In this document: one piece after another, positions 26,674 to 35,637 of the stretch | Layout of the letters: each line of letters starts with the position of its first letter | Position numbering within the stretch: position 1 is the stretch's first letter | Assembly (NCBI GenBank): GCA_017462965.1 | Contig: JAFTQC010000054.1 | Location: 1-64,000, forward strand | Direction: 5' to 3' | Length of the DNA: 64,000 nucleotides | DNA from: Clostridia bacterium | GTDB taxonomy: Bacteria; Bacillota; Clostridia; TANB77; UBA1234 | The notes under the pieces: generated by a model | Seen by the model: only the letters and a program-made list of their open reading frames with translations | Told to the model about the DNA's origin: nothing | The model's database searches: none | Program-made: the position numbers and the translations under genes

Positions 26674-28437
26674 TTATTCTTCTTCAAGCACTGCTTTTAT
26701 TCTTCTGATTCCAGCAGCAACGCCTTCTTCTTTCTTAATTTTGAAGCGTCCCATTCCGCCTGTTCTTTCAACGTGAGGTCCTCCACAAATTTCCTTACTA
26801 AAGTCACCTATTGTGTAAACTTTAACTTTATCACCATATTTGCTTGCGAACAAACCTGTTGCTCCAGAGGCTTCAGCTTCTTCTAATGACATTTCTTCGC
26901 AAGTAACAACTAAATCTCTCTTAATTTGTTCATTTACAATATCTTCTACTCTTTGTAATTCCTCTTTCGTAACTTTTTGAGGATTTGCAAAGTCAAATCT
27001 TAATCTTTCAGCAGTTAGGTTTGAACCTTTTTGTGTTGCATGTTCTCCCAAAACAATTTGAAGAGCTTTATGTAATAAGTGTGTAGCAGTATGATAAGCT
27101 GTTGTTTTCTCACTATGATCTGCAAGTCCACCTTTGAATTTAGCCTCACTACCTGCTCTTGATTTTTCTTGATGCTCTTTAAATAAAGCTTCAAACTCTT
27201 CCATATCAATTGTCATTCCATTTTCTTCTGCAAGCTCAGCTGTCATCTCTGGAGGGAATCCAAAAGTATCATATAATCTAAACACTACTGGTCCTTCTAA
27301 TTTAGTTTTGCCCTCGACCTTAGCTTTTTCAACATTTTTAGCAAACTCTTTTTCACCATGTTCTAATGTTTTTAAGAATTTGTTCTTCTCTTCTTCAATA
27401 ACTTCCACTAAAGTAGCTTTATTAGCTGGAATTTCAGGATACATCTCGCTCATAATATTTACAAATGTATCAACTAAAAGACCAACATTGTTAGGATCAA
27501 ACTCTACTTTTCTCATATGTCTAATTACTCTTCTTAAAAGTCTTCTTAAAACATATCCTTGTTCGACATTACTTGGTCTAACACCATCAACTATCATAAA
27601 CATTGATGCTCTTAAGTGATCTGCAATAATTCTCGAACTTGAAATATTTGGATTTTTCGCAAGTTCTTCTATTTTAGCAATTACATCTGCAAATAATTCA
27701 GTTTCATAAACATTACTCTTGCCTTGTAATAAACCAATAACTCTTTCAAGACCTAAACCTGTATCAACGTTAGGAGCTTTTAAAAGTTCATATGTACCCT
27801 CTTTAGTTTTATTATATTGCATAAATACGTTATTCCAAATTTCCAAATATTTTCCACAGCTACATGTTGGATCACAATGATCTGAGCAAGCAGGTTTTCC
27901 TGTATCATAGAAAATTTCTGTATCTGGTCCACATGGTCCTGTTTCACCTGCTGGTCCCCACCAGTTATGCTCTCTAGAACAATAATATATTCTTTCTTTT
28001 GGAATACCAGCTTTTTCCCAAGCAGCTGCAGCTTCTTCATCTCTTGGAATTCCATCTTCGCCTTCAAAAACAGTTATTGATATTTTATCCATATCAAAAC
28101 CAAGAACATCTTTTAAAAATTCATAACTCATTGCGATTGACTCATTCTTAAAGTAATCACCTAAAGACCAGTTACCCATCATTTCAAAAAATGTTAAATG
28201 TGATGGATCACCAACAGAATCAATATCACCAGTTCTTATACATTTTTGATAATCAGTAAGTCTCTTTCCTTGAGGATGAGGCTCACCTAATAAATAAGGA
28301 ACTAATGGATGCATACCAGCTGTTGTAAAAAGTACAGTTGGATCATTCTCTGGTACAACAGGTGCACTAGGAATCGCTTTATGTCCATGTCCTTCAAAAA
28401 ACTCTATGTATTTTCTTCTTAATTCAATTGCTTTCAT
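26674..28437 (-). CDS. alaS: alanyl-tRNA synthetase without C-terminal C-Ala domain
   Basis: Charges tRNA-Ala and edits mischarged Ser/Gly. 587 aa instead of the usual 850-880. The catalytic class II core is present (FFEMMGNWSLGDYFK, with AGMHPLVPYL earlier), as is the tRNA-recognition helical region. The editing domain keeps its zinc-type motif HTATHLLHK and CGGPHVERTG. The protein ends at RRIKAVLEEE, just where the linker to the C-Ala domain should begin. A palindromic repeat lies 11 bases after the stop. The frame is otherwise intact, so the enzyme could work in a shortened form. Confidence 0.93.
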   Translation of the reverse strand: MKAIELRRKYIEFFEGHGHKAIPSAPVVPENDPTVLFTTAGMHPLVPYLLGEPHPQGKRLTDYQKCIRTGDIDSVGDPSHLTFFEMMGNWSLGDYFKNESIAMSYEFLKDVLGFDMDKISITVFEGEDGIPRDEEAAAAWEKAGIPKERIYYCSREHNWWGPAGETGPCGPDTEIFYDTGKPACSDHCDPTCSCGKYLEIWNNVFMQYNKTKEGTYELLKAPNVDTGLGLERVIGLLQGKSNVYETELFADVIAKIEELAKNPNISSSRIIADHLRASMFMIVDGVRPSNVEQGYVLRRLLRRVIRHMRKVEFDPNNVGLLVDTFVNIMSEMYPEIPANKATLVEVIEEEKNKFLKTLEHGEKEFAKNVEKAKVEGKTKLEGPVVFRLYDTFGFPPEMTAELAEENGMTIDMEEFEALFKEHQEKSRAGSEAKFKGGLADHSEKTTAYHTATHLLHKALQIVLGEHATQKGSNLTAERLRFDFANPQKVTKEELQRVEDIVNEQIKRDLVVTCEEMSLEEAEASGATGLFASKYGDKVKVYTIGDFSKEICGGPHVERTGGMGRFKIKKEEGVAAGIRRIKAVLEEE

Positions 28438-28509
28438 TTCAATCTCATTCCTTTCTGTTCATTCACATGTCAAAATTTGTAATTGACTGAACACCTTATA
28501 CAGATTGAC

Positions 28510-28538
28510 ATTATACTACATTTGTAGCTCAAGAACAA
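28510..28538 (-). promoter_or_regulatory. promoter of alaS
   Basis: On the minus strand TTGTTC (28533-28538), 17 bases, then TATAAT (28510-28515). The leader of about 65 bases is too short for a T-box, and I see no specifier or antiterminator structure. Confidence 0.65.
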
Positions 28539-28551
28539 GAGAAACTAATGA

Positions 28552-28582
28552 AAAAATCGACCCTTTGAGGAGGTCGATTTTT
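28552..28582 (-). terminator. terminator after the 44-aa protein gene
   Basis: AAAAATCGACC on the left and GGTCGATTTTT on the right with an eight- to nine-base loop. It is three bases after the stop codon at 28585 and ends the TSUP operon. Confidence 0.9.
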
Positions 28583-28584
28583 CA

Positions 28585-28719
28585 CTAAAACATTTTCGCT
28601 ATTTTCTTTCCTTTTTTCATCATCATTTTCTTAAATTCGCACATTTCATCACTTGCCATTGAACCAATCATTCCACCAATCACAGCACCTATAACTACTC
28701 CTGTCATCATTTTTTTCAT
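28585..28719 (-). CDS. small glycine/methionine-rich hydrophobic protein, 44 aa
   Basis: The ATG at 28719 overlaps the stop codon of the preceding TSUP gene as ATGA, indicating translational coupling. The sequence starts MKKMMTGVVIGAVIGGMIGS, a glycine-zipper-like hydrophobic helix, followed by a short Lys/Met-rich tail. It resembles YtxH-like or other small one-helix membrane proteins. The function is unknown. Confidence 0.7.
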   Translation of the reverse strand: MKKMMTGVVIGAVIGGMIGSMASDEMCEFKKMMMKKGKKIAKMF

Positions 28720-29100
28720 TTTACATTCTCCTTTCGATTTTTAATTATGTTCTTAATTGTAATTATCATTTCTAGTATTCCAACTACCAATAAAAATATT
28801 CCAAAATATTTTTTCAGATTTTTACTTTCTATTAAGCTAGTTAACATAGCACCACCAATTGCTCCGATTATAATTGTTAATAATATTTTCATCCCAATTT
28901 TTTTATCAACATTCCCATTTTTAAAATGAACTATTATTGCTGTTATTGCAGTCGGAATAAAAAATATTAAATTTGCTGCTTGTGCTGTATGTTGCTCTAC
29001 TAACATAAACGTTGTTAATATTATTACAAGGATACTTCCCCCTCCCATTCCGAAGTCCCGTAACAGCACCAGAAATAATTCCAACCAAAAACAACTTCAT
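28716..29100 (-). pseudogene. half-size TSUP-family permease, frameshifted near the N-terminus
   Basis: TauE/SafE (TSUP) anion transporter half. From the ATG at 29100 the frame reads MKLFLVGIISGAVTGL, then shifts: the conserved GMGGGSILV is in another frame, which continues with three to four membrane helices to 28716. The break is at CTT-C-GGA (29051-29055). Losing one surplus base, or restoring two lost bases to give GLFGMGGG, would mend it; the second fits the family spacing better. It forms a pair with the TSUP half upstream. It may be a pseudogene, a sequencing error or a recoded gene. Confidence 0.75.
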
Positions 29101-29118
29101 ACTTCTTTTCTCCTTTTA

Positions 29119-29463
29119 CTATTTAGCAAAAATCATTCTTATTGATACGTATAATAAAAAAATATTGAATGCTATTGCAAGTATATCTTTAGGAATTTTA
29201 TTTGTAATCTTTGCTCCTAAAAATCCTCCTACTATGCCACCTATTGCAAGTTTTAGCGATAATGACATATCAAAATAATTATTTTGAGCATAAAAAATTG
29301 ACGCTATAAGAGTTGCAACAAATATTGATGCTAATGTAGTGCCCCTCGCTTTGTATTCATCTACTTTCAATATGTTCACCATTGCTGGAAGTAAAATCAA
29401 TCCACCGCCAGCGCCAAAAAATCCACTTACAAATCCACCAATGAGTCCAATTACGTAAACCAT
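29119..29463 (-). CDS. half-size TSUP-family permease (TauE/SafE)
   Basis: About 114 aa with four membrane helices. The conserved start GLIGGFVSGFFGAGGGLILL is the TSUP signature half-repeat. I prefer the ATG at 29463 because the open frame before it lacks similarity and contains part of a terminator. Full-length TSUP proteins have two such halves. Here two short genes lie in tandem, implying a heterodimer that exports or imports a sulfur- or carboxyl-containing anion. The substrate is unknown. Confidence 0.8.
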   Translation of the reverse strand: MVYVIGLIGGFVSGFFGAGGGLILLPAMVNILKVDEYKARGTTLASIFVATLIASIFYAQNNYFDMSLSLKLAIGGIVGGFLGAKITNKIPKDILAIAFNIFLLYVSIRMIFAK

Positions 29464-29491
29464 AGTTTCACACCGCTTTTCTATTTTTCTC

Positions 29492-29538
29492 AAAAAAATA
29501 AAGTACCTGACTTTAGTATCTGGCACTTTAATTTTTTT
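29492..29538 (-). terminator. terminator of the leucine-rich protein gene
   Basis: TAAAGTACC (29499-29507) and GGCACTTTA (29522-29530) pair with one mismatch, followed by T residues on the minus strand. The loop contains CTTTAGTATC. It lies just behind the stop at 29549. Confidence 0.75.
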
Positions 29539-29548
29539 ATTCTCTTTA

Positions 29549-30163
29549 TTATTCAAATTTTAAATATTCTTTATTATGACTTAATATTATGTTTTCTTTT
29601 ATCATATTTATTTCTGATTCTTTAGCATTACTTCCATCTATGTTTAATCTCATCAAATTTGGAGAAACTTTCAAAATTTCATTTAAATTATTCAATCGAT
29701 AATTATTTAAAGATAGATTTATTAGTTTATTTTTCTTTAATAACTCTGACACTTCCAAAACTTCATTTTGTTTTGAGCTTCCTATAACACTAATTTCTCG
29801 CACTTCAATTCCGTCAATTTTTTTTAGTGTCATATTAGGACATACATTAAATACTATACTTTCTAGCATTGGAGAAAATGAAATTGTATCTACTAGAATT
29901 TCACAAAAATCAAAAGTTATACTTTGTAATTTTTTTAATCTTTTTAAAATTTCTATATCATCATTTGTTATAGTAAATTTATACAAAGTAACACTTTCAA
30001 GATTTTCAAATAATAGCAAATCTTCTATTATCATATCTGTTTCTTTATTGCAAAAATCTAACTTGGATAATTTTAATTTTGTTATCATTTTGAAAGTGTT
30101 TTCTTTTAAGTCGTTAAAATTTTTAGTTAACTCTTTTCTTAGACATTCACTTTTTATATTCAT
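29549..30163 (-). CDS. leucine-rich-repeat-like protein, 204 aa
   Basis: The ATG at 30163 follows GGGGGGAG and is better supported than an in-frame Met 12 codons earlier. After an N-terminal charged helix there are several irregular repeats of about 23 residues with an LxxLxL-type pattern (for example LESVTLYKFTI, LQSITFDFCEI, LINLSLNNYRL, LMRLNIDGSN). No signal peptide or membrane segment. Probably a protein-interaction domain. It overlaps the ribosome-binding region with the end of the transglutaminase-like gene, so the two are coupled. Confidence 0.7.
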   Translation of the reverse strand: MNIKSECLRKELTKNFNDLKENTFKMITKLKLSKLDFCNKETDMIIEDLLLFENLESVTLYKFTITNDDIEILKRLKKLQSITFDFCEILVDTISFSPMLESIVFNVCPNMTLKKIDGIEVREISVIGSSKQNEVLEVSELLKKNKLINLSLNNYRLNNLNEILKVSPNLMRLNIDGSNAKESEINMIKENIILSHNKEYLKFE

Positions 30164-30173
30164 ATTCTCCCCC

Positions 30174-31904
30174 CTATATTTCATCAAATTCTTCATCATG
30201 TTTATTTATATGCTTTCGAGATCTAATATCATTTATTGGTTTTGACTGTTGTAATGTTGCAAGCATTTCTTCTAACACTCTTTTCTTAGCAATTAACACG
30301 TCCCTTTCTTCGCTACATTCTTTTATTAATTCATCTATTTTCTTTATCATTTTAGTTAAATCATTTTTTATTTGTTCTATTTTATAACTTAAAATAAAAT
30401 CATCTGGATTATCCATTAGATATTTATCATTTTTATCAATTATCTCTTCAGCTTTTTTTCTATTCTCTAAACTTCCATTTATAATTTTGCCTTTTTCGAT
30501 TATTTGTTCTTCTGCACTTTCTTTTAACCTTGCACAAATTTGTTCAAATGGTATACCTGTTCTTTTTGCAACTTCTGTAATAACATCTAAATCTAATATA
30601 TCTATATTTGTTGATAAAATATTCAATGTACACTCTGTTAATTCTTGATTTGGTGGATTTTCTTTTATTTTTTGAGCAATAACATCATTTTCACTAGAAG
30701 CTAAATTGAAAAATAGTACTCCTCTTTGCATAGATGAATATTCTGTAGAATTCATATATTGAAACATTACATTAATTAACTCTTCACTTATTTGCATATT
30801 TTCATCAGCTTTAATTATTTCTTCTATTGCATTTTGGGGTAAAGTTCTTAAGAAACTTATTGGAATCAAAGAATCTTTTATTGGTCCTTTTATATCACTT
30901 GGATACATTTTTAATATATTCATAAATTCAATATCTGTACGTAATATTTCATTTATATCTAAATCATCGCCTCGTTCAACAACCTTATTTCTATCATTTG
31001 TTAAATCCACGTTAAAACTTATACCACCTATTTTTACTTGATTCCAGGCATGTCCAACAGTTCCATCAGCCTTCATACCTGTAATTATTGAAGACTCAAT
31101 TCCTGCACAAGCCAAAACTTCATGTAAAATTCGCGCATAACCTAAACATACGCAAGTTCCATTAAGCAATCCACCAACTAAATCCCTTGCTCTTCTCGCT
31201 AACATAAGATTGTATCTGTTATCATCATCTATTGCATCCTTATCATATGTCATCATTCTAGAAAGTCTTTTATATATCTCTGTAAAAGCTTCTATTTCAC
31301 TTTCAACATTTCCTTCTTCAGTCTTAGGAACTCCATCCAATATTTCATCAATCTTTTTTCTTACCTCAATATATTCTTGTCTTGTATACGAAGCAGCACT
31401 ACCTTTTTCGTCTTGAATTATTATTATATTAATTTCATCTTTTCTACACTCTAATTCTTCTATTGATAATTGTGATATATTGCCTATTTCTACAGTTTTT
31501 CCAATTCTATAACTAGCATCCTTATAACAATTAGCAATAAAATCAACAGCTTGCTCTCCAAACGTTTTTAGAAACTCTTCATCATTTAAAATGTTTTCTA
31601 AAACTTCTGAATAAGTTTCGTAATCCAAAATTGCAGCCATGTTTTCAGCTTTTTCGCCAGATATGCATTCATATTCGTATAAAGAAATTGCAGATACAAT
31701 ATTAGTTCCTGAATATTGCAACGTTTCTCCTATTTTATCTTTTTTAGAAACATGTTCTTTGAAATATGAAATAAATTCTTTTCTTCCATTTCGCGCTAAT
31801 AAACTTATAATCTCTTTTAATTCTTCATCATGCCATATCCAACCATCGACACCCCTATGTTCTATAAAAGCTAATAGTTCTTCTTCACCAATAACTTCAG
31901 GCAT
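30174..31904 (-). CDS. cytosolic protein with transglutaminase-like cysteine domain
   Basis: 576 aa. The middle region (about 235-305) carries a transglutaminase/cysteine-protease-like triad: Cys in NGTCVCLGYARILHEV, His in GHAWNQVKIGG and Asp in NVDLTND. The N-terminal part (about 1-190) and the C-terminal helical part (about 350-576, with a coiled-coil tail) are unrecognised. No secretion signal. It follows rarA by 15 bases and precedes the leucine-rich protein. Substrate unknown; proteolysis or crosslinking is possible. Confidence 0.75.
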   Translation of the reverse strand: MPEVIGEEELLAFIEHRGVDGWIWHDEELKEIISLLARNGRKEFISYFKEHVSKKDKIGETLQYSGTNIVSAISLYEYECISGEKAENMAAILDYETYSEVLENILNDEEFLKTFGEQAVDFIANCYKDASYRIGKTVEIGNISQLSIEELECRKDEINIIIIQDEKGSAASYTRQEYIEVRKKIDEILDGVPKTEEGNVESEIEAFTEIYKRLSRMMTYDKDAIDDDNRYNLMLARRARDLVGGLLNGTCVCLGYARILHEVLACAGIESSIITGMKADGTVGHAWNQVKIGGISFNVDLTNDRNKVVERGDDLDINEILRTDIEFMNILKMYPSDIKGPIKDSLIPISFLRTLPQNAIEEIIKADENMQISEELINVMFQYMNSTEYSSMQRGVLFFNLASSENDVIAQKIKENPPNQELTECTLNILSTNIDILDLDVITEVAKRTGIPFEQICARLKESAEEQIIEKGKIINGSLENRKKAEEIIDKNDKYLMDNPDDFILSYKIEQIKNDLTKMIKKIDELIKECSEERDVLIAKKRVLEEMLATLQQSKPINDIRSRKHINKHDEEFDEI

Positions 31905-31919
31905 AGAATCACATCCCCA

Positions 31920-33176
31920 TTATTTTAATTTTTCTTCTGTTTCATCTGGTACATAATACTTCGTTCCCAACATCTTGTCAGGCAAATATTGTTGTTCAAC
32001 TTCATGATTAGGAAAATCATGTGGATATTTATATCCAACTCCATAACCGAAATCTTCCATCCCTTCAGCTGGAGCATTTCTTATATGCATCGGAATTGTT
32101 CCAGTATCTTTATTTTCAACATCGGATAAAGCTTGATTTATTCCTAAATATGCAGCATTTGATTTTGGACTTCTTGCTACATATGTAGCAGCATGCGCAA
32201 GCAAAAGTCTTGCTTCAGGCATTCCAATTTGATGAACCGCTTGCATCGCAGCATTTGCAACAACTAAAGCATTAGAGTTCGCCATTCCAACATCTTCTGA
32301 TGCACATATCACAATTCTTCTAGCGAGAAACATTGGATCTTCTCCTGCATACAATGCTCTTGCAAGATAAAACAAAACAGCATCAGCATCTCCGCCACGC
32401 ATCGACTTTATAAACGCACTTATATTGTCATAATGACTATCTCCATTTTTATCAAACTGTGCTTTTTTCTTTTGAATACATTCAGCAGCAATTTCCTTTG
32501 TTATTTCAATTTCACCATTTGCATTCATCTCAGTTGTAAGCGCAGCAATCTCAAGAGCGTTTAGCGCAACTCTAACATCTCCACCAGAAAGCTCGGCTAT
32601 ATATTCAGTAACACCATCTTCAACTTTTAATTCATAACTTCCAAGCCCTTTTTCTTTGTTTGAAAGCGCGTTTTCCAAAACTTGAACGACATGCTTATTT
32701 TCAAGCGGTTCAAGTTTAAATAATGTCGAACGCGATATAAGTGCTTTATTAACTGAAAAATATGGATTTTCAGTAGTTGCACCAATTAAAATTATTGTTC
32801 CGTTTTCAACATATGGAAGAAGCGCATCTTGTTGTAATTTATTAAATCTATGAATTTCATCAATAAATAAAACAGTTCTTCCAGATGGATTCATAAGTAA
32901 ATTTTTTGATTCATCAACAACTCTTTTTATATCCGAAACACCAGCAGAAACAGCATTCAACTTTTCAAATCTATTTTTAGTAGACTTTGCAATAACTCTT
33001 GCAAGTGAAGTTTTTCCACAGCCTGGTGGTCCCCATAAAATTATACTTGATAACCTATCAGCTTTTATAAGTCTATATAGCATTTTATCTTTCGATAAAA
33101 TGTGTTCTTGTCCAACATATTCATCAATAGTTGTTGGACACATTCTATAAGCTAACGGCATATTACTTTCACTCAT
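31920..33176 (-). CDS. rarA: replication-associated recombination protein A (RarA/MgsA)
   Basis: AAA+ ATPase acting at stalled replication forks. 418 aa. Walker A is WGPPGCGKTSLA, Walker B is [16 protein letters not shown], sensor 1 is LIGATTENPYFSVN, and the C-terminal tetramerisation region includes HIRNAPAEGMEDFGYGVGY. It lies 27 bases after ruvA, grouping two recombination genes. Confidence 0.96.
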   Translation of the reverse strand: MSESNMPLAYRMCPTTIDEYVGQEHILSKDKMLYRLIKADRLSSIILWGPPGCGKTSLARVIAKSTKNRFEKLNAVSAGVSDIKRVVDESKNLLMNPSGRTVLFIDEIHRFNKLQQDALLPYVENGTIILIGATTENPYFSVNKALISRSTLFKLEPLENKHVVQVLENALSNKEKGLGSYELKVEDGVTEYIAELSGGDVRVALNALEIAALTTEMNANGEIEITKEIAAECIQKKKAQFDKNGDSHYDNISAFIKSMRGGDADAVLFYLARALYAGEDPMFLARRIVICASEDVGMANSNALVVANAAMQAVHQIGMPEARLLLAHAATYVARSPKSNAAYLGINQALSDVENKDTGTIPMHIRNAPAEGMEDFGYGVGYKYPHDFPNHEVEQQYLPDKMLGTKYYVPDETEEKLK

Positions 33177-33202
33177 ATATTATCTCCCATCTATTTTGTA
33201 AC

Positions 33203-33808
33203 TTAATTCTTTGTAAAATAAATTAGTGCTTTCTTTATTATATCTTCAACACTTAATCCTGTGCAATCTATTGAAGAAATAGCTTTCGTTGCATCCTTCA
33301 CAGGATAGCCTAAAACTTGAAGCGCAGATATTGCTTCATGCATATTATCATCTTTTGCAAGAACTGACTGAACTTCAAAATCACTTTCAGCAGCAATTGA
33401 TTCTTCAGTTTTCAATTTATCCTTCAATTCTAAAATTATTCTTTGTGCAGACTTTGCACCAATACCAGGTAATTTTGTAAGTTCCTTTATATCATTTGAA
33501 ATTACCGCAAGCGCAAATTTAGATGGAGTTATATTAGACAATATTGCAATCGCTGATTTTGCTCCAACACCACTAACACTAATTAAAAGTTCAAACATTC
33601 GAAGTTCTTCTAAATTACAAAAACCATACAAACTAATATTATCTTCTCTAACATGATAATGTGTATACACTTTAACCACACTATTCAATTCTCCAAGTCT
33701 TTGAATAGCACTTGAAGACATAAAAATTCTATATCCAATCCCATTAGCTTCAACAATAACATGATCATTTGCTTTAATTTCTAAACTTCCTTTTATATAT
33801 GCGTACAT
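33203..33808 (-). CDS. ruvA: Holliday junction DNA-binding protein RuvA
   Basis: Tetrameric junction binder that loads RuvB. About 201 aa from the ATG at 33808, which has AAGGAG seven bases upstream; the longer open frame before it is not conserved. An N-terminal OB domain is followed by two helix-hairpin-helix motifs (LISVSGVGAKSAIAIL and LTKLPGIGAKSAQRII) and a C-terminal RuvB-contact domain. Separated from ruvB by 25 kb. Confidence 0.96.
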   Translation of the reverse strand: MYAYIKGSLEIKANDHVIVEANGIGYRIFMSSSAIQRLGELNSVVKVYTHYHVREDNISLYGFCNLEELRMFELLISVSGVGAKSAIAILSNITPSKFALAVISNDIKELTKLPGIGAKSAQRIILELKDKLKTEESIAAESDFEVQSVLAKDDNMHEAISALQVLGYPVKDATKAISSIDCTGLSVEDIIKKALIYFTKN

Positions 33809-33914
33809 TATTTTTCTCCTTTTTTCATTTTGTAATCCTACCATTAAAGTGTACATCAGTTCGTACATTTAGTCAATAAAAAAGGACAAGTGAGACGGAG
33901 ATTTTTCGGGACAA

Positions 33915-34046
33915 AGGGACGGGGCTTTTCGACCACCGGGGACGTCCATCAAATGGACGATTTTGCAGTTAAAAATTTTCCGTCTTTATACATTCAAAAA
34001 TCGTCCATTTGATGGACGTCCCCGGTGGTCGAAAAACCCCGTTCCT
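33915..34046. repeat. GGGAC-family palindrome (copy 9), 50-bp arms
   Basis: A perfect 35-bp stem (33930-33964 with 33997-34031) carries CCACCGGGGACG and the module GTCCATCAAATGGACG. The arms extend outward as GGGACGGGGCTTTTC and GAAAAACCCCGTTCC with mismatches. Unpaired GGGAC words continue to the left (33880-33915). It ends 12 bases from the stop codon of the cyclophilin gene and fills the gap before ruvA. Confidence 0.93.
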
Positions 34047-34058
34047 ATATCCAAATTT

Positions 34059-34952
34059 TTATTCAGCTATTTCTTGTCTTATTTTTTCTGGTTCGTCATA
34101 CGTTACACCAAATGTATCAACTGTCATTGATTCAATTACAGGTGGATTAACTGGTCTATCGCATTTTGACATTAGCTCGATATATTCTTCGATTGTTGCA
34201 ATTTTGCTTATATCAATATCATCATCTCTCAATAATACTTCTACATTAACGACTTTATCAACAACATCCATTCCCTCTAAAACTCTACCAAAGCCTGCAT
34301 AGCTTCCATCTAAATATGTTGAATCTGTTGTAACAATAAAGAATTGTGAACCCGCCGAATTATTTTCTGAACTTCTAGCCATTGATAGCAAACCTCTTAC
34401 ATGAGATAAATCATTTGTAATTCCATTTACAGAGAATTCACCAACAATTGAATAATCAGGTCCCCCTGAGCCATTACCTTCAGGATCTCCACCTTGTGCC
34501 ATAAATCCAGGAATTGTTCTATGGAAAATTAGCCCATCATAAACATTTTTATTAATTAAAGAAATAAAATTTTCTACAGATTCTGGAGCAACCTTAGGAT
34601 ATAACTCCATTTTTACTGTACCATAATCTTTAATAACCATCGTTACCACTGGGTTTTGTTCAACATTTGCATACTTATTTGCATCATTTTTTGCATTTGT
34701 CATAGCATCAGCTTCAGCAACTTTTTCTTCATCTGGTGTAGGAGCAAGTACTTTTGGAACAAAAGTAAATGTCGTATCTTTTAAATCAGACACATTCTCT
34801 CCACTACTTTCCGAATCAGTATTTTCACCGGCAGAAGCGCCTTGATTACCATTTGGTTGATTAACATCTCCATTAATTTCATTCATATCGCATCCTACAA
34901 ATACAATCGATAGTGCCAATAATAATGTTACTAATAAAATATTTTTTTTCAT
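34059..34952 (-). CDS. cyclophilin-type peptidyl-prolyl isomerase, lipoprotein
   Basis: Extracytoplasmic prolyl isomerase assisting folding of exported proteins. About 297 aa. A signal peptide ends in a lipobox, SIVFVGC, with the cysteine near residue 21. A low-complexity linker rich in Asn, Ser and Glu follows. The cyclophilin domain (about 100-280) has FHRTIPGFMAQGGDPEGNG and SQFFIV. I chose the ATG at 34952 because the ATG three codons earlier touches the AAAGG site. Monocistronic between two repeat elements. Confidence 0.93.
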   Translation of the reverse strand: MKKNILLVTLLLALSIVFVGCDMNEINGDVNQPNGNQGASAGENTDSESSGENVSDLKDTTFTFVPKVLAPTPDEEKVAEADAMTNAKNDANKYANVEQNPVVTMVIKDYGTVKMELYPKVAPESVENFISLINKNVYDGLIFHRTIPGFMAQGGDPEGNGSGGPDYSIVGEFSVNGITNDLSHVRGLLSMARSSENNSAGSQFFIVTTDSTYLDGSYAGFGRVLEGMDVVDKVVNVEVLLRDDDIDISKIATIEEYIELMSKCDRPVNPPVIESMTVDTFGVTYDEPEKIRQEIAE

Positions 34953-35033
34953 TCTAACCATCCTTTCTTTTCAACATTTCTAGTTTATTTTATAAAAAAA
35001 ACTTCGTCAATATGATTTTAACTTTTTTCGTGG

Positions 35034-35123
35034 CAATAGGACAGGGTTAGCAAGAGGGACGCCCCTTTTTGTGAAAAAGTTTTCACAAAAAGGGACGTCC
35101 CTCTTGCTAACCCCGTCCTATTG
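35034..35123. repeat. GGGAC-family palindrome (copy 10), 44-bp arms
   Basis: Arms 35034-35077 and 35080-35123 pair with two mismatches around a two-base centre. Reading in: CAATAGGAC, GGGTTAGCAAGAGGGACG, then CCCTTTTTGTGAAAA. It lies 20 bases from the DivIVA stop codon and is followed by a run of A (T on the minus strand side faces the cyclophilin promoter region). Confidence 0.93.
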
Positions 35124-35142
35124 TCTAAAAAAAAGATGAGCA

Positions 35143-35601
35143 TTACTGCTCATCTGATTGACTCATCTCTTTTAAAATTTCTAATTGCGATATTAGAAGT
35201 GCTTCCATCTTTGCTTTATATACACTGAATTGCTTTTTAGCTTCACCATATTGAATCTCTTTCTCCATAATCTGCTTCTTAATTTCATCAACAGACTTGT
35301 TTGCATTTAGTTCAGCTTCCTTCAAAATGTTATCAGCTTCAGCTTTAGCATTTTGCTTTACAGTCTCAGCAGTTCCTTGTGCTACTATCAAAGCATTTTG
35401 TAGCGTCTCTTCTATCGATTTATAATGCTGTATCCCTTGATTCAATACAGCAATTTTATCTTTGTATTCAATATTTTCTTTATACAATTGTTCATAATCT
35501 TTTAATAACGTAGTCATGAACTCATGAACTTCATTAGTACTATAACCATTCACAACTTGCTTATTAAAAGTTTTATTTTCTATTTCTAATGGAGTTAACA
35601 T
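35143..35601 (-). CDS. divIVA: DivIVA-family cell-division/polarity protein
   Basis: Coiled-coil protein that recognises negatively curved membrane at septa and poles. 152 aa. The N-terminal lipid-binding domain starts LTPLEIENKTFNKQVVNGYS, with the conserved FN.....GY..NEV pattern, followed by a long coiled coil (about 40-150). It lies 36 bases after sepF, as in the division clusters of many Bacillota. Confidence 0.93.
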   Translation of the reverse strand: MLTPLEIENKTFNKQVVNGYSTNEVHEFMTTLLKDYEQLYKENIEYKDKIAVLNQGIQHYKSIEETLQNALIVAQGTAETVKQNAKAEADNILKEAELNANKSVDEIKKQIMEKEIQYGEAKKQFSVYKAKMEALLISQLEILKEMSQSDEQ

Positions 35602-35637
35602 TACTTAAGCCTCCCTACTTTAACATCTGTATCTATA

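Noticed and set aside
28438-28550. T-box riboswitch upstream of alaS
   Set aside because: The leader is about 65 bases, too short, and lacks the T-box sequence and antiterminator.
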